This document shows positions 26,833 through 35,829 of a stretch of DNA of 64,000 nt, one piece after another. The stretch covers positions 1 to 64,000 of the forward strand of contig CAZWFW010000001.1 in assembly GCA_964633445.1 (NCBI GenBank), read 5' to 3'. Source of the stretch: CAZWFW01 sp964633445 (lineage in GTDB: Archaea > Undinarchaeota > CAZWFW01). Both the position numbers and the translations under genes were made by a program. Every line of letters begins with the position of its first letter. Position 1 is the stretch's first letter. The notes under the pieces are model-generated. The model was not told where the DNA came from. It saw only the letters and a program-made list of their open reading frames with translations, and searched no databases.

Positions 26833-26840
26833 TTTAAATA
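26833..26840 (+). promoter_or_regulatory. TATA box of reverse gyrase
   Basis: TTTAAATA lies 27-34 bases before the ATG at 26867, consistent with a leaderless transcript starting at or next to that ATG. The placement argues against the TTG at 26843 as start, which would lie almost on the TATA box. Confidence 0.6.
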
Positions 26841-26866
26841 TTTTGAGGGGATTCCAACATACAGGT

Positions 26867-29800
26867 ATGAAAGCCATTTTCAAAGACTTTTGCCCAAACT
26901 GTAATGGGGAAATAGATGATGAGAGACTTTGGCATAAAGTTCCTTGCGAAAAGTGTTTACCCTTATCTTTGGACAAAGTTAAAAAACTAAGCGAAAATCT
27001 CAGCAATTTAGAATTTAAAGAGCTAATTTACGAGTTACTAAATGAAAGAGGAACTCTAAAGAATTATTCAAAAATATATGAGCTGGAGAGAAGGGTTGAG
27101 GAAGTTAACAAGATTTTTGAGGCATGTATAGGCAGCGGTCTTTGGTCTGCCCAGAAAGTTTGGGTAAAGAGAATTTTAAACAAAGTAAGTTTTGCTTTGA
27201 TAAGTCCTACAGGAATGGGAAAAACAACGTTTGGTATGGTAATGTCCCTTTATTTGGCAAAGCATGGTAAGAAATGTTACATAATTTTGCCAACGACGAT
27301 CCTTGTTAAACAAATAAACGATAGACTTGAAGAGTTTATGGAAAAAAGCGGGGTTAGAGTTAGAGTTTTAGCATATCATACCGAATTAAAAAAAGGCGAG
27401 AAAGAGGAGGTAAAGGAGAAGATAACTAAAGGAGAATTCGATATATTAGTAACATCAAGTCAATTCCTAGCAAGAAACTTTGAGATAATAAAAAAGCAGA
27501 GATTCTATTTCATATTTGTGGATGATGTTGACGCTTTTCTTAAAGCATCCAAAAACATTGACAGGGTTTTGTTTCTCATGGGATTTTCTGAAGATGCCAT
27601 CAAAGCCGCTATGGAGATTATTAAAATTAAAAAACAGTTAGTTGTCAGGAGGGATAAAAATCTCGAAGATAAGCTAAAAACTCTTGAAAGAAGTTTGGAG
27701 GAGTTTAAGGATGTCGAAAGCATTCTTGTGGTTTCCTCAGCAACTGGTAAGGTTAAGGGCGATAAGGTAAAAGTTTTTAGAGAATTACTCAACTTTGAAG
27801 TTGGCACTGCAAGGGAAGGGGCTAGAAATATAGAGCATATTTGGCTTGAAGGCAAGCTAGAGGATATCTGTGAAATAATTAGGAAAATGGGTGGTGGTTG
27901 CTTAATATTTGTTCCTATAGATGCTGGTACAGAGCTTGCCAAGGAAATTGAGCAGTTTTTAATTTCGAAAGGAATTAACGCTAAAGCTGTTCATGCAAAA
28001 ACTAAAAAGAGTGTTATTGATCGCTTTGCTAAAGGGGAAATTGATGCGTTGATAGGAGTAGCGAGTTATTATGGTGTTATTGTGAGAGGATTGGATATTC
28101 CCGAGAGGGTTAGGTATGCAATATTTTATGGAATTCCGAAATTCAAATTCTCCTTAGAGATAAAGGAGAGGAATCCGATTAGGGTTCTGTCCCTGCTATC
28201 TACCTTAAGGGAATTTTCAAGTAACAAAGAAAGAGTTGATAGAATGATTATAAAATTAAGAAGGATACTGTCAAAGCTGTCACCAGAGGATTTGAGGAAA
28301 GTTGAGGAAAGCCAACAGTTAAATGATTTTTTGGTGTATGTTAAGCAAGAATTTGAAAAAGCTGCTGAATTTTTGCAGAATATGCTCAAAAATAAGGAGG
28401 TTCTAGATAAAATAGGAAAAAGCCCGTATATTTCTCTAGTTAAAGAAAGTGAAGGATTATTCATAAAAATACCTGATGTAAGAACATACATACAGGCTAC
28501 AGGTAGAACTTCAAGAATGTATGCTGGTGGTATTACCAAAGGAGCTTCCTTTGTCTTTATAGATGATGAAAAGGTGTTTAATGGTTTGAAAAGGCAGCTG
28601 ATATTACTTGATGAGGAGTTCAAAAGTATTGGTGAAGTTGATCTTAAGAAGATTAAGGAGGAGATAGAAAGGGATAGGAAATTGCTTACTGAAATCAGGG
28701 AGGGTAAAGTTAAAGTTGAGGCAAAAGAACCCGTTAAATCTTGTTTGTTTATTGTTGAATCCCCAAACAAAGCAAAAACAATTGCAAATTTCTTTGGTAG
28801 ACCATCTAAGCGTAGAATTGGTGAATTGGTTGCTTATGAAACACATACTGGAGATTTCGCTTTAACAATAATTGCAACTGGTGGACATATTTTAGATTTA
28901 GCTCATGATGGTATATATGGGGTTAAGAGGGTTAATGGTAAATTTATTCCGATCTACACGACAATTAAAAAATGTAGGAAATGTAATGAGCAATTTGTTG
29001 AGGGTGATGTATGCCCGAATAAGAAATGCAATTCAAAGGACATATTTGATAGCAGGTATACAATTGAAGCATTAAGGCATCTTGCAGATGAAATAGGATA
29101 TGTTATAGTCGGTACAGATGCTGATTCGGAAGGTGAGAAAATTGCTTGGGATGTAGCAACATTAATCGCACCTTTTGCAAAAGAAATAAAGAGAGCTGAG
29201 TTTCACGAGGTTACTAGGAGAGCTATTTTGAACGCTTTGGAAAATCCAAGAGAAATTGACGAATTTAGGGTTAACGCTCAAATTGTAAGGCGTATTGAGG
29301 ATAGGTGGATTGGCTTCTACTTAAGCCAAGATTTATGGAGAATATTTGAAAAGGGTTGGCTTTCGGCTGGTAGGGTGCAAACGCCAGTACTTGGCTGGGT
29401 AATTGAGTTTGAGAAGCTTGCAAGAAAGAAGAAGTCAGTAGTTAGGATAGTACTTGAGAATGATGCTGTTGTGGATTTTGAGTTTAAAAACATTAGACAG
29501 GCTAAGAAATTTGCTGAAGATGTTGAGGAAGCGTATGTGGAAATACTTGAGGAGAAAGAGGAGAAAATAAAGCCGAATCCCCCATATACAACTGATACTT
29601 TACTAAGGGACGCTTCTCGCTTCTTCAGACTTGATGCTCCAAAGGTTATGCAAATTGCGCAGGATCTTTTCGAGGCTGGGTTATGCTTGACACCAGACAC
29701 CTACGTAATTATGCATGATGGAAGTATTAAGAAGATAGGCGATATCTCCGAAAATGAAAATGTTTTGGGCTTGAACAATCTACATGAGATGCCTGCAAAG

Positions 29801-31936
29801 GTACTAAGGTTTTGGAAGATACCGTATAAAGGTGTGATCAAAGAAATAGTGCTTGAGAATAATTATAGCATAAAGGCTACTCCAGATCACGGAATTTTTG
29901 TTTACAGAGATGGTAAATTTGGTTGGGTTTCAGCTAAGAATGTAAGGGTTGGAGATTATGTGGCAGTAGCTTTCAATGTCAACATTAAAAGAGAAAGCTT
30001 AGGTTTACTCGAATTATTGGCGAAGCTTGGAATATTGGATATATGCGTCGAATTCAAGAAAGATTCAAAACTATTTGAAAAGCTTAAAAAGAGAGTTGAT
30101 GGAAGTAAGGCAAGTGCAAAATATAAGTATATGGGAAGCAGGGCAATTCCTTTAAAGTATTTAGATAAATGGGGCATTGATCTAAAAGCCGTTGAAAGGG
30201 AAGCAACCACCATTTCCAAGCAGAGATCCTCAGCTGAAAAAATTCCAATTTTTAAATTAAATAGCGATTTTTGGTACTTCGTTGGACTGGTTATGGGTGG
30301 TGGAACAATCGAAGAAGAGAAAATTGTAATATCTCAAAAAGATGCTAAGGAAATCAAAAGGATACTTGAAAATGTGTTTCCATTTGCCAATGTGAGGATT
30401 GCTGGCACGCAAGTTTACCTTGCTAATTCGATTATAGCAGAGATTTTAAGAAAACTGGATGTAAGGGGCAAGTTAAATGGTTTAGTGTTTTCACTGCCAG
30501 AGGATTGCATAAATGCTATGATAGCTGGATATATTGATGCTGATGATAGCATTTCGTTGAAGTTTGACAAGAAATGTTGTAAAAACAATCTTAGAATTGT
30601 TATAAGTAATAAAGAAAGGGAAAAAATTGAGAAAATTGGATATTACCTATGCTTGATTGGTATTTTGAACACATTGCATAAGGATGAAAAAACAGGTATT
30701 TGGAAACTAATTTTAGGCAATAAATCGCTTAAGACGTTTAAAAAGAAGATTGGTAAACATCTTAGAACTAGGAGAAAGATTTTTGAGAAAGCATACAAAG
30801 CATGCGCAAGTGAGCATCTAGAGTCAGATTTTGTTCCGTTTAGTAAATTTTTCAAGTTACTTAAATTTGGGAAAGGTGTTGAGGGTAGAATTCTCAAAGA
30901 ACTTTGCACTGATGCTCGAAATTTGGATGACTGTGCATGTATACAAAGAGAAAAGCTTAAGAAGGTAGTTAAATTGGCTGAAGACACTGATGTTAAGACA
31001 TTTTTGCTTGAACTGTTAAATGCCAATGTTTCATGGGTTAGAGTGAAGGAGGTTAGGAATAGGCAATATAACGGATATGTTTACGATATAACAACTGCAA
31101 CATCAAACTTCTTTGCTAATGCGATACTTAACCACAACTGCACCTATCACCGTACAGATTCAACAAGAGTATCAAAGGAAGGTTTGAACGTTGCTAGGGA
31201 ATTGGTTGAGGAAAGTTTTGGCAAGGAATATTTCAAAGCAAGAATTTGGTATATGGAAGGTGCCCATGAGTGCATAAGGCCCACAAAACCACTTACGAGA
31301 GAGTATCTCGAGGAGTTGATTAATACTGGCGCGCTAACATTGCCTAGACAATTAACCTTTTGGCATCTTGTAGTTTATGAGCTCATTGTGAATAGATTTA
31401 TGGCAAGTCAGATGAGAGAGGCTAGAGTTGTTAAACAGAAAGTAAAAGTAAGTGTTAAAGATGTTGAAAAAGAAGTTGAAGGATACGCTAAGGTAGCTGA
31501 TGAAAGTTTCCTAAAGATAACTAAGGTACCAATGATACCCGAGTTTAGGAATGGTAGGGTAAAAGTTAAAGATGTAAAGGTAATGAGGGTACCATCATCC
31601 AAGTTGCTTACGCAAGCGGATCTCGTTGCTTTAATGAAGGAGAGGGGTATAGGTAGGCCATCAACCTATGCTACAATAATTGCTAAATTGTTCAAAAGGG
31701 GTTACCTTTACGAGCTTGGTAAGGAGAAGAGGATTAATAAAATTGTGGCAAGGAAAATTGGCAAGGAAGTTTTTCAGTATTTGATTAGCAATTATCCTCA
31801 TTTAATTAGCGAGGAGCGTACAAGGAAACTTGAGGAGGATATGGATATGATAGAGGAGGGTAAGAAAGATTATCAGGAAGTTCTAAATGAAATTTACAAG
31901 GAAATCTTTGAGCCAGAAATACTCAAGCAATATTAA
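26867..31936 (+). CDS. rgy: Reverse gyrase with an in-frame intein
   Basis: Introduces positive supercoils into DNA; found only in hyperthermophiles and some thermophiles. From ATG 26867 the precursor has 1689 residues. In order: an N-terminal zinc finger (FCPNCNGEIDDERLW..CEKC), helicase domain with Walker A SPTGMGKTTFG and the DDVDA box, TATGRTSRMYAGG (motif VI), a toprim domain (CLFIVESPNKAKTIANFFG, GTDADSEGEKIAWD), a second zinc finger (CRKCNEQFVEGDVCPNKKC), and the topoisomerase IA core. The catalytic tyrosine motif TYHRTDSTRVS follows immediately after the intein. Without the 485-residue intein the protein is about 1204 residues, the usual size. It has its own TATA box. Confidence 0.97.
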   Translation: MKAIFKDFCPNCNGEIDDERLWHKVPCEKCLPLSLDKVKKLSENLSNLEFKELIYELLNERGTLKNYSKIYELERRVEEVNKIFEACIGSGLWSAQKVWVKRILNKVSFALISPTGMGKTTFGMVMSLYLAKHGKKCYIILPTTILVKQINDRLEEFMEKSGVRVRVLAYHTELKKGEKEEVKEKITKGEFDILVTSSQFLARNFEIIKKQRFYFIFVDDVDAFLKASKNIDRVLFLMGFSEDAIKAAMEIIKIKKQLVVRRDKNLEDKLKTLERSLEEFKDVESILVVSSATGKVKGDKVKVFRELLNFEVGTAREGARNIEHIWLEGKLEDICEIIRKMGGGCLIFVPIDAGTELAKEIEQFLISKGINAKAVHAKTKKSVIDRFAKGEIDALIGVASYYGVIVRGLDIPERVRYAIFYGIPKFKFSLEIKERNPIRVLSLLSTLREFSSNKERVDRMIIKLRRILSKLSPEDLRKVEESQQLNDFLVYVKQEFEKAAEFLQNMLKNKEVLDKIGKSPYISLVKESEGLFIKIPDVRTYIQATGRTSRMYAGGITKGASFVFIDDEKVFNGLKRQLILLDEEFKSIGEVDLKKIKEEIERDRKLLTEIREGKVKVEAKEPVKSCLFIVESPNKAKTIANFFGRPSKRRIGELVAYETHTGDFALTIIATGGHILDLAHDGIYGVKRVNGKFIPIYTTIKKCRKCNEQFVEGDVCPNKKCNSKDIFDSRYTIEALRHLADEIGYVIVGTDADSEGEKIAWDVATLIAPFAKEIKRAEFHEVTRRAILNALENPREIDEFRVNAQIVRRIEDRWIGFYLSQDLWRIFEKGWLSAGRVQTPVLGWVIEFEKLARKKKSVVRIVLENDAVVDFEFKNIRQAKKFAEDVEEAYVEILEEKEEKIKPNPPYTTDTLLRDASRFFRLDAPKVMQIAQDLFEAGLCLTPDTYVIMHDGSIKKIGDISENENVLGLNNLHEMPAKVLRFWKIPYKGVIKEIVLENNYSIKATPDHGIFVYRDGKFGWVSAKNVRVGDYVAVAFNVNIKRESLGLLELLAKLGILDICVEFKKDSKLFEKLKKRVDGSKASAKYKYMGSRAIPLKYLDKWGIDLKAVEREATTISKQRSSAEKIPIFKLNSDFWYFVGLVMGGGTIEEEKIVISQKDAKEIKRILENVFPFANVRIAGTQVYLANSIIAEILRKLDVRGKLNGLVFSLPEDCINAMIAGYIDADDSISLKFDKKCCKNNLRIVISNKEREKIEKIGYYLCLIGILNTLHKDEKTGIWKLILGNKSLKTFKKKIGKHLRTRRKIFEKAYKACASEHLESDFVPFSKFFKLLKFGKGVEGRILKELCTDARNLDDCACIQREKLKKVVKLAEDTDVKTFLLELLNANVSWVRVKEVRNRQYNGYVYDITTATSNFFANAILNHNCTYHRTDSTRVSKEGLNVARELVEESFGKEYFKARIWYMEGAHECIRPTKPLTREYLEELINTGALTLPRQLTFWHLVVYELIVNRFMASQMREARVVKQKVKVSVKDVEKEVEGYAKVADESFLKITKVPMIPEFRNGRVKVKDVKVMRVPSSKLLTQADLVALMKERGIGRPSTYATIIAKLFKRGYLYELGKEKRINKIVARKIGKEVFQYLISNYPHLISEERTRKLEEDMDMIEEGKKDYQEVLNEIYKEIFEPEILKQY
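29684..31138 (+). other. Intein with LAGLIDADG endonuclease domain inside reverse gyrase
   Basis: 485 residues beginning with Cys (CLTPDTYVIMHDGSIKKIGD, block A) and ending VYDITTATSNFFANAILNHN before Cys+1 of CTYHRTDS. Block B is IKATPDHGIFVYRDG (TxxH present) and blocks F/G end with the splicing His-Asn pair, so splicing residues are intact. The centre holds a double LAGLIDADG domain: second motif MIAGYIDADDSIS keeps its acidic residue, whereas the first (FVGLVMGGGTIEEE) has Gly where the catalytic Asp is expected (GDG). The endonuclease may therefore be impaired. Reverse gyrases of other hyperthermophiles carry inteins, and I recall insertion next to the active-site tyrosine; this should be checked against InBase. 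Confidence 0.93.
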
Positions 31937-31974
31937 GTTTATGACATAATCACTAGAACGGATTTGAAGCTTAT

Positions 31975-32034
31975 CGTTAACATCGTTAAGAATGTTAAGT
32001 TTATTATCGTTAAGTAAAATTTAAGTAGTGTTAA
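31975..32034 (+). repeat. 60-bp direct repeat, copy 1, with five GTTAA sites
   Basis: Begins CGTTAACATCGTTAAG. GTTAA occurs at repeat positions 2, 11, 20, 35 and 56. It ends 16 bases before the ATG of the AlbA_2-type gene. It matches copy 2 (33341-33400) at 54 of 60 positions without gaps, and all six differences fall outside the GTTAA cores. This favours a protein-binding array (operator or iteron-like) over chance. Confidence 0.8.
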
Positions 32035-32050
32035 GTTAATTTGATTTTTT

Positions 32051-33340
32051 ATGAGGCTAGAGGAATTCTTTAAATTGATTGAAAATGGAGAAAGTGAGAG
32101 AATAGAGTTTAAGGAGAAAGTAACGAAAAATATTGCTGAGGAGATAGTTGCATTTGCAAACTCTTTGGGAGGTTACTTGTTAATAGGAGTGAAAGACGAT
32201 AAAACACTTGTAGGTCTTAATACTAAAGAATTGCAAGAGGCCAAAAGATTCATATCTAATTGCCTAGCGAATATTGCTCCACCCATAACAGTAAAATTTC
32301 ATGAAGTGAGAATAAATAGAAAGAGTTTTCTAATAGTGGAAGTTCCAAAATCAAAATATATTTGTTCCATTGGTGGTATAGCCTACATTAGAGTTGGCAC
32401 ATCCAAAAGACCTTTATCAATTCAAGAAACACTAACTTTAGGCGCAGAAATTCTACTTTTTCCCTTCGATAAAACACCAACAAAAATTCCTGCAAAATTA
32501 ATCTGGGAAGATGCCTTGAAGAGGTACGAAAGAGGTTTGAAGGAGAGAAATATTAAGGTAAGCGATATCTACTATCATTTAAAAAAATTGGATGTAATTA
32601 TATCAAAGAAAGGTAGAGATTTCTTGACATTTGGAGGTGCCTTAATTTTCCTTGAAAACCCCCAAGAATATTTTCCACAGAGTTACTTAAGGGTTTGCTT
32701 TGAAGAAGGTTACACAAGAATCTCAGGCCCTCTATGGAAAATTATTGACAAGTTTGTGGAAGCTTTCTTTAAGCAAGAGATCCTTAGATATGTGCTAAAA
32801 GGATTTAGGAGAATAGATTATGAAATGTTGCCAGCAAGGATTTTAAGAGAAGGTGTAACTAACGCTTTGATTCATAGAAATTATACAATATCCTCTGAAA
32901 CTTTTGTTTCCTTAGAAAGCAACGCTATCAAAATAAAGAATCCTGGAGCCTTTCCTCCTGGAGTTACCCCTGAGGATCCTCATCCTGTGGCGAGAAATCC
33001 ACTAATATATGAATTGATGTTTAATATGGGTTACATAGAGAAGCAAGGTGCTGGGGTAAAAATGATATTTGAAGAAGCGAGAAAAAATCCTTATTTGGAT
33101 GTTGAATATAAGATTTCGCCAAACTTCACAACATTGCTATTAAAATTTAAGGTTGAGCTAGATGAAGTCGATAAGAAAATACTAGACGCCTTAATTGGTC
33201 CAAAATCTTCAAGTGAGATTGCTAGAATTGTAGGATTAAGCAAACCAGCTGTAATTAATAGGCTAAACAGACTAATTGATGCCAAACTTGTTAAAAGGAT
33301 TGGAAGTGGGGCAAAAACCAAATATAGGTTAACAAGTTAA
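32051..33340 (+). CDS. AlbA_2/RecG-like ATPase-fold transcriptional regulator
   Basis: 429 residues in three parts. Residues 1-130 are an AlbA_2 (Schlafen-type) domain: GESERIEFKEKVTKN, IVAFANSLGGYLLIGVKDD. The middle is an HATPase_c_4-type domain of the 'putative transcriptional regulator/RecG-related' family: PARILREGVTNALIHRNYT, IKIKNPGAFPPGVTPEDPHP, MGYIEKQGAGVKMIFEEARK. The C-terminus is a winged helix (PKSSSEIARIVGLSKPAVIN). The gene sits between two copies of a 60-bp GTTAA array, the second starting at the base after its stop. The simplest reading is a self-regulating DNA-binding protein that also controls thiM; a mobile or defence-associated unit is the other option. Confidence 0.85.
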   Translation: MRLEEFFKLIENGESERIEFKEKVTKNIAEEIVAFANSLGGYLLIGVKDDKTLVGLNTKELQEAKRFISNCLANIAPPITVKFHEVRINRKSFLIVEVPKSKYICSIGGIAYIRVGTSKRPLSIQETLTLGAEILLFPFDKTPTKIPAKLIWEDALKRYERGLKERNIKVSDIYYHLKKLDVIISKKGRDFLTFGGALIFLENPQEYFPQSYLRVCFEEGYTRISGPLWKIIDKFVEAFFKQEILRYVLKGFRRIDYEMLPARILREGVTNALIHRNYTISSETFVSLESNAIKIKNPGAFPPGVTPEDPHPVARNPLIYELMFNMGYIEKQGAGVKMIFEEARKNPYLDVEYKISPNFTTLLLKFKVELDEVDKKILDALIGPKSSSEIARIVGLSKPAVINRLNRLIDAKLVKRIGSGAKTKYRLTS

Positions 33341-33400
33341 CGTTAACATCGTTAAGAGTGTTAAATTTTCTAGCGTTAAGTAAAATTTGAGTAGTGTTAA
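33341..33400 (+). repeat. 60-bp direct repeat, copy 2, with five GTTAA sites
   Basis: 54 of 60 bases identical to copy 1 with the same five GTTAA positions. Two more GTTAA occur just before it, inside the last codons of the regulator gene (33328 and 33336). It ends 56 bases before the thiM ATG. As copy 1 does for the regulator gene, it lies in the promoter region of the next gene. Confidence 0.8.
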
Positions 33401-33456
33401 AAATAGTAAGCTTAAATGGAAGAATAGTTTTTATTTAAATATTGTTTTTTAAGTTA

Positions 33457-34269
33457 ATGAATGTAGAAATTTCGCTAGAAAAAGATTTAAGCCTAATAAG
33501 AAAAAATAAGCCGCTAATCCTCCACTTAGTTAATTATGTTGCTATGAACGATTGCGCAAATGTTACGCTTGCTTTGCATGCTTCTCCAATAATGACAAGC
33601 TATGAGGACGAAATTAAGGAAATTGTTAGCAAATCTGATTCTCTTTATATAAACATTGGCACACCAACAAGAAGAATAATTGATGTTATTAAACAAGCAT
33701 GCAAAGTCGCAAATGAAAATAAAAAGCCAATAATTCTTGACCCTGTTGGAGTTGGGGCTACTAAGGCAAGAACTAGTTTTGTTCATTATTTACTCAAGAA
33801 TTATGAAATAGATGTTTTGAAAGGCAACTATGGCGAAATTTGCTCAGTTGCTGGCTTAAATAATGCTATGAAGGGTGTCGACTCCTTAGAAATTAATGAA
33901 AAAATTGTTTTAAGAAGTTGCAAAGAAATTGCTAGGGAATATAGTATTTGTGTTGTAGCTACTGGTGAAAAGGATTTTGTTGTTGATAAAAATGAAAATG
34001 CTTATGTAGTGTTAAATGGTCATGAGATGCTTAGCATGCTCACAGGTAGCGGATGCATGCTTGGTAGCGTAATTGCCTGCTTTTTAACAACACAAAAGCC
34101 ATTAAATGCTTGCTTAGAGGGATTAGTAGTTTTTAATGTCAGCGCTGAAATTGCTGCGAAGCATGCTAATGGTTTGGGTAGTTTTAAAGTAAGATTGCTC
34201 GATGAAATATCAAATGTTGATACTGAGCAAATTAAGAAACTTGCAAGGATTAAAGTTTGCCAGTTTTAA
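33457..34269 (+). CDS. thiM: Hydroxyethylthiazole kinase ThiM
   Basis: Phosphorylates 4-methyl-5-hydroxyethylthiazole in thiamine salvage. About 270 residues of the ribokinase-like fold: LILHLVNYVAMNDCANVTLA (family motif 'HciTN.v..n..AN'), SPIMTSYEDE, LYINIGTPT, PIILDPVGVGATKARTSF, LKGNYGEICSVAG, VVATGEKDFVVD and the anion-hole/catalytic site LTGSGCMLGSVIACFL. I chose the ATG at 33457 (MNVEISL) rather than an upstream codon at 33442 because it matches the family start. No other thiamine gene is adjacent; the upstream GTTAA array suggests control by the neighbouring regulator. Confidence 0.93.
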   Translation: MNVEISLEKDLSLIRKNKPLILHLVNYVAMNDCANVTLALHASPIMTSYEDEIKEIVSKSDSLYINIGTPTRRIIDVIKQACKVANENKKPIILDPVGVGATKARTSFVHYLLKNYEIDVLKGNYGEICSVAGLNNAMKGVDSLEINEKIVLRSCKEIAREYSICVVATGEKDFVVDKNENAYVVLNGHEMLSMLTGSGCMLGSVIACFLTTQKPLNACLEGLVVFNVSAEIAAKHANGLGSFKVRLLDEISNVDTEQIKKLARIKVCQF

Positions 34270-35783
34270 GGATTTAGCAAGAATAGAATAATGTTGGCTA
34301 GTAAGGATGTGAAAATGGCAGTTAATATTAAAAATAGACAAAGCATGCCAACAGCAACTAATGTTTTAGGAATTACTTGCTTTATATTGATCTTTTTCAA
34401 ATATCTTAGCTTCAAATATCTCAGCAATATTGCTATTGTTGGGATAATGCATATAAGGAGGAGAAACTCTAAGGGGTGATATTCCAGTAAATCTAGTAGT
34501 AATGATAGAATAAAGCCAAAAATGTAAGGAATTGCTACAAAAAATGCTACTTTTTTAATACCTCTGTTGAACTTCAAGAAGAATAGAAGTAATAAAACTG
34601 CTATAGTAACGCTTATAGGCACCAAATTATCTGAAATTGCGATTAAAATCGAAGCAGAATTTGAAGGGAGCAGATACAAATCATCCTTTATTTTATTAGA
34701 GTCTATTTCAAATTTCGTGTAAACGTTATCTCCTATTCTTCCATATTTCCCTTTGTAATTTCCTTTATAGGCCCCTTTCGCGTACACAGCAATTTTTATA
34801 TCATGGTTAGCCATTAAGAGCAAAGGATAATAAGGCTTGTTATCCAGGGGTATAAACTCTATTTCTATATTAGCTCTTCTTTGACATTTAAAAAATAGGT
34901 CACGAGCAAGACCCCAACGCGCTTCACGGACTTTTTCACATGTTATAGGGATTTTTGTGTAGTCTTCTATGTAACCAACAATAAAGTATGTTGTATCACT
35001 TTTAAGCTTTTCAAGCATCTCTTTTTCTTCTTGAGTCAAATTTCCAAATTTTGACAAATATGCAATGATGTTCTCGCTTGATGGTATTAGTTCAAGAGCT
35101 ATGCCGTATTTTTTAATTGTTAGCAGCTTCTTAACTTGCACCTCTTCAGAAACACCAGCGGCACCTATATAAAAAGTAAATAAATCTAGCCAAGAAGTCA
35201 AGGGGCGAATTACTGTAGCTTCAGTAACATCGGAGGCAACTTTTCTTAGGGATTCTTCTATAGGAATGAACTCTAGATTAATGTTGGTTTCCGTTATGTC
35301 GAGTTTAATTTGCTTAGGATATTTAGTTTCAATAGGGATAACCCAAAAAATGTTTGTAAAGTTTTTCTTATCAATTTTTTCATAGAAGTTCTCTGGTGAA
35401 ATGTCCCAGCAGTAGATGCAATTATAACAATAGACACAATTTCTGGAAATCTTCCCATACTTCTCTATACAGTGCTCCAGTACAATCCAATGAAATTTTG
35501 GTTCTGGACAAGTTTCCTTATATAATATATGAGAACTAATAGAAAGGTTTAAAGGAAAAATCTTCACGTTGCCAACGTATGTTTTTATAATCTCTTCTCT
35601 TCCAAAATCATTTATTATAGTCATTTTTTCTTTTTCACCATCATACTCAACAATTCCAACCTGATCGTAGCCGTACAACGACTTTAGCAAAGCTGTTCTT
35701 TCTTCAAAAAAGTAAACAGTTCCATCGCAAAACACACTAGGTAAAGTTAAAAGAAATGCTATAGCAATAAGGAGAAACCTCAT
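34266..35783 (-). CDS. Exported membrane protein with a cysteine cluster, unknown function
   Basis: About 505 residues from the ATG at 35783, chosen because it gives a proper signal peptide (FLLIAIAFLLTLPSVFC); an in-frame codon at 35846 adds a hydrophilic leader. The outer part holds a cysteine-rich stretch (SRNCVYCYNCIYCWDISPEN) and beta-rich sequence. The C-terminal quarter has four helices (ILIAISDNLVPISVTIAVLL, VAFFVAIPYIFGFILSLLLD, FLLLICIIPTIAILLRY, LVAVGMLCLFLILTAIF). No family recognised. The stop codon overlaps the end of convergent thiM by four bases. Confidence 0.72.
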   Translation of the reverse strand: MRFLLIAIAFLLTLPSVFCDGTVYFFEERTALLKSLYGYDQVGIVEYDGEKEKMTIINDFGREEIIKTYVGNVKIFPLNLSISSHILYKETCPEPKFHWIVLEHCIEKYGKISRNCVYCYNCIYCWDISPENFYEKIDKKNFTNIFWVIPIETKYPKQIKLDITETNINLEFIPIEESLRKVASDVTEATVIRPLTSWLDLFTFYIGAAGVSEEVQVKKLLTIKKYGIALELIPSSENIIAYLSKFGNLTQEEKEMLEKLKSDTTYFIVGYIEDYTKIPITCEKVREARWGLARDLFFKCQRRANIEIEFIPLDNKPYYPLLLMANHDIKIAVYAKGAYKGNYKGKYGRIGDNVYTKFEIDSNKIKDDLYLLPSNSASILIAISDNLVPISVTIAVLLLLFFLKFNRGIKKVAFFVAIPYIFGFILSLLLDLLEYHPLEFLLLICIIPTIAILLRYLKLRYLKKINIKQVIPKTLVAVGMLCLFLILTAIFTSLLANIILFLLNP

Positions 35784-35829
35784 TAAGTTTTTATTTTGAT
35801 GTCCCATTAATAAACTTAAGGAAAATCTT

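Noticed and set aside
26591..26842. Gene fragment before reverse gyrase
   Set aside because: A short frame (ending YLWPFNKEK) near 26710-26780 looks slightly coding but cannot be matched or extended; treated as spacer.
27505..28770. Two long minus-strand ORFs opposite reverse gyrase
   Set aside because: Serine/leucine-rich antisense shadows of a strongly conserved gene.
32051..33340. RecG helicase
   Set aside because: There are no helicase motifs; only the AlbA_2, HATPase-like and winged-helix parts that are often mislabelled RecG-related.
31975..33400. CRISPR array
   Set aside because: Only two copies, 1366 bases apart, with a gene between them and no spacers.
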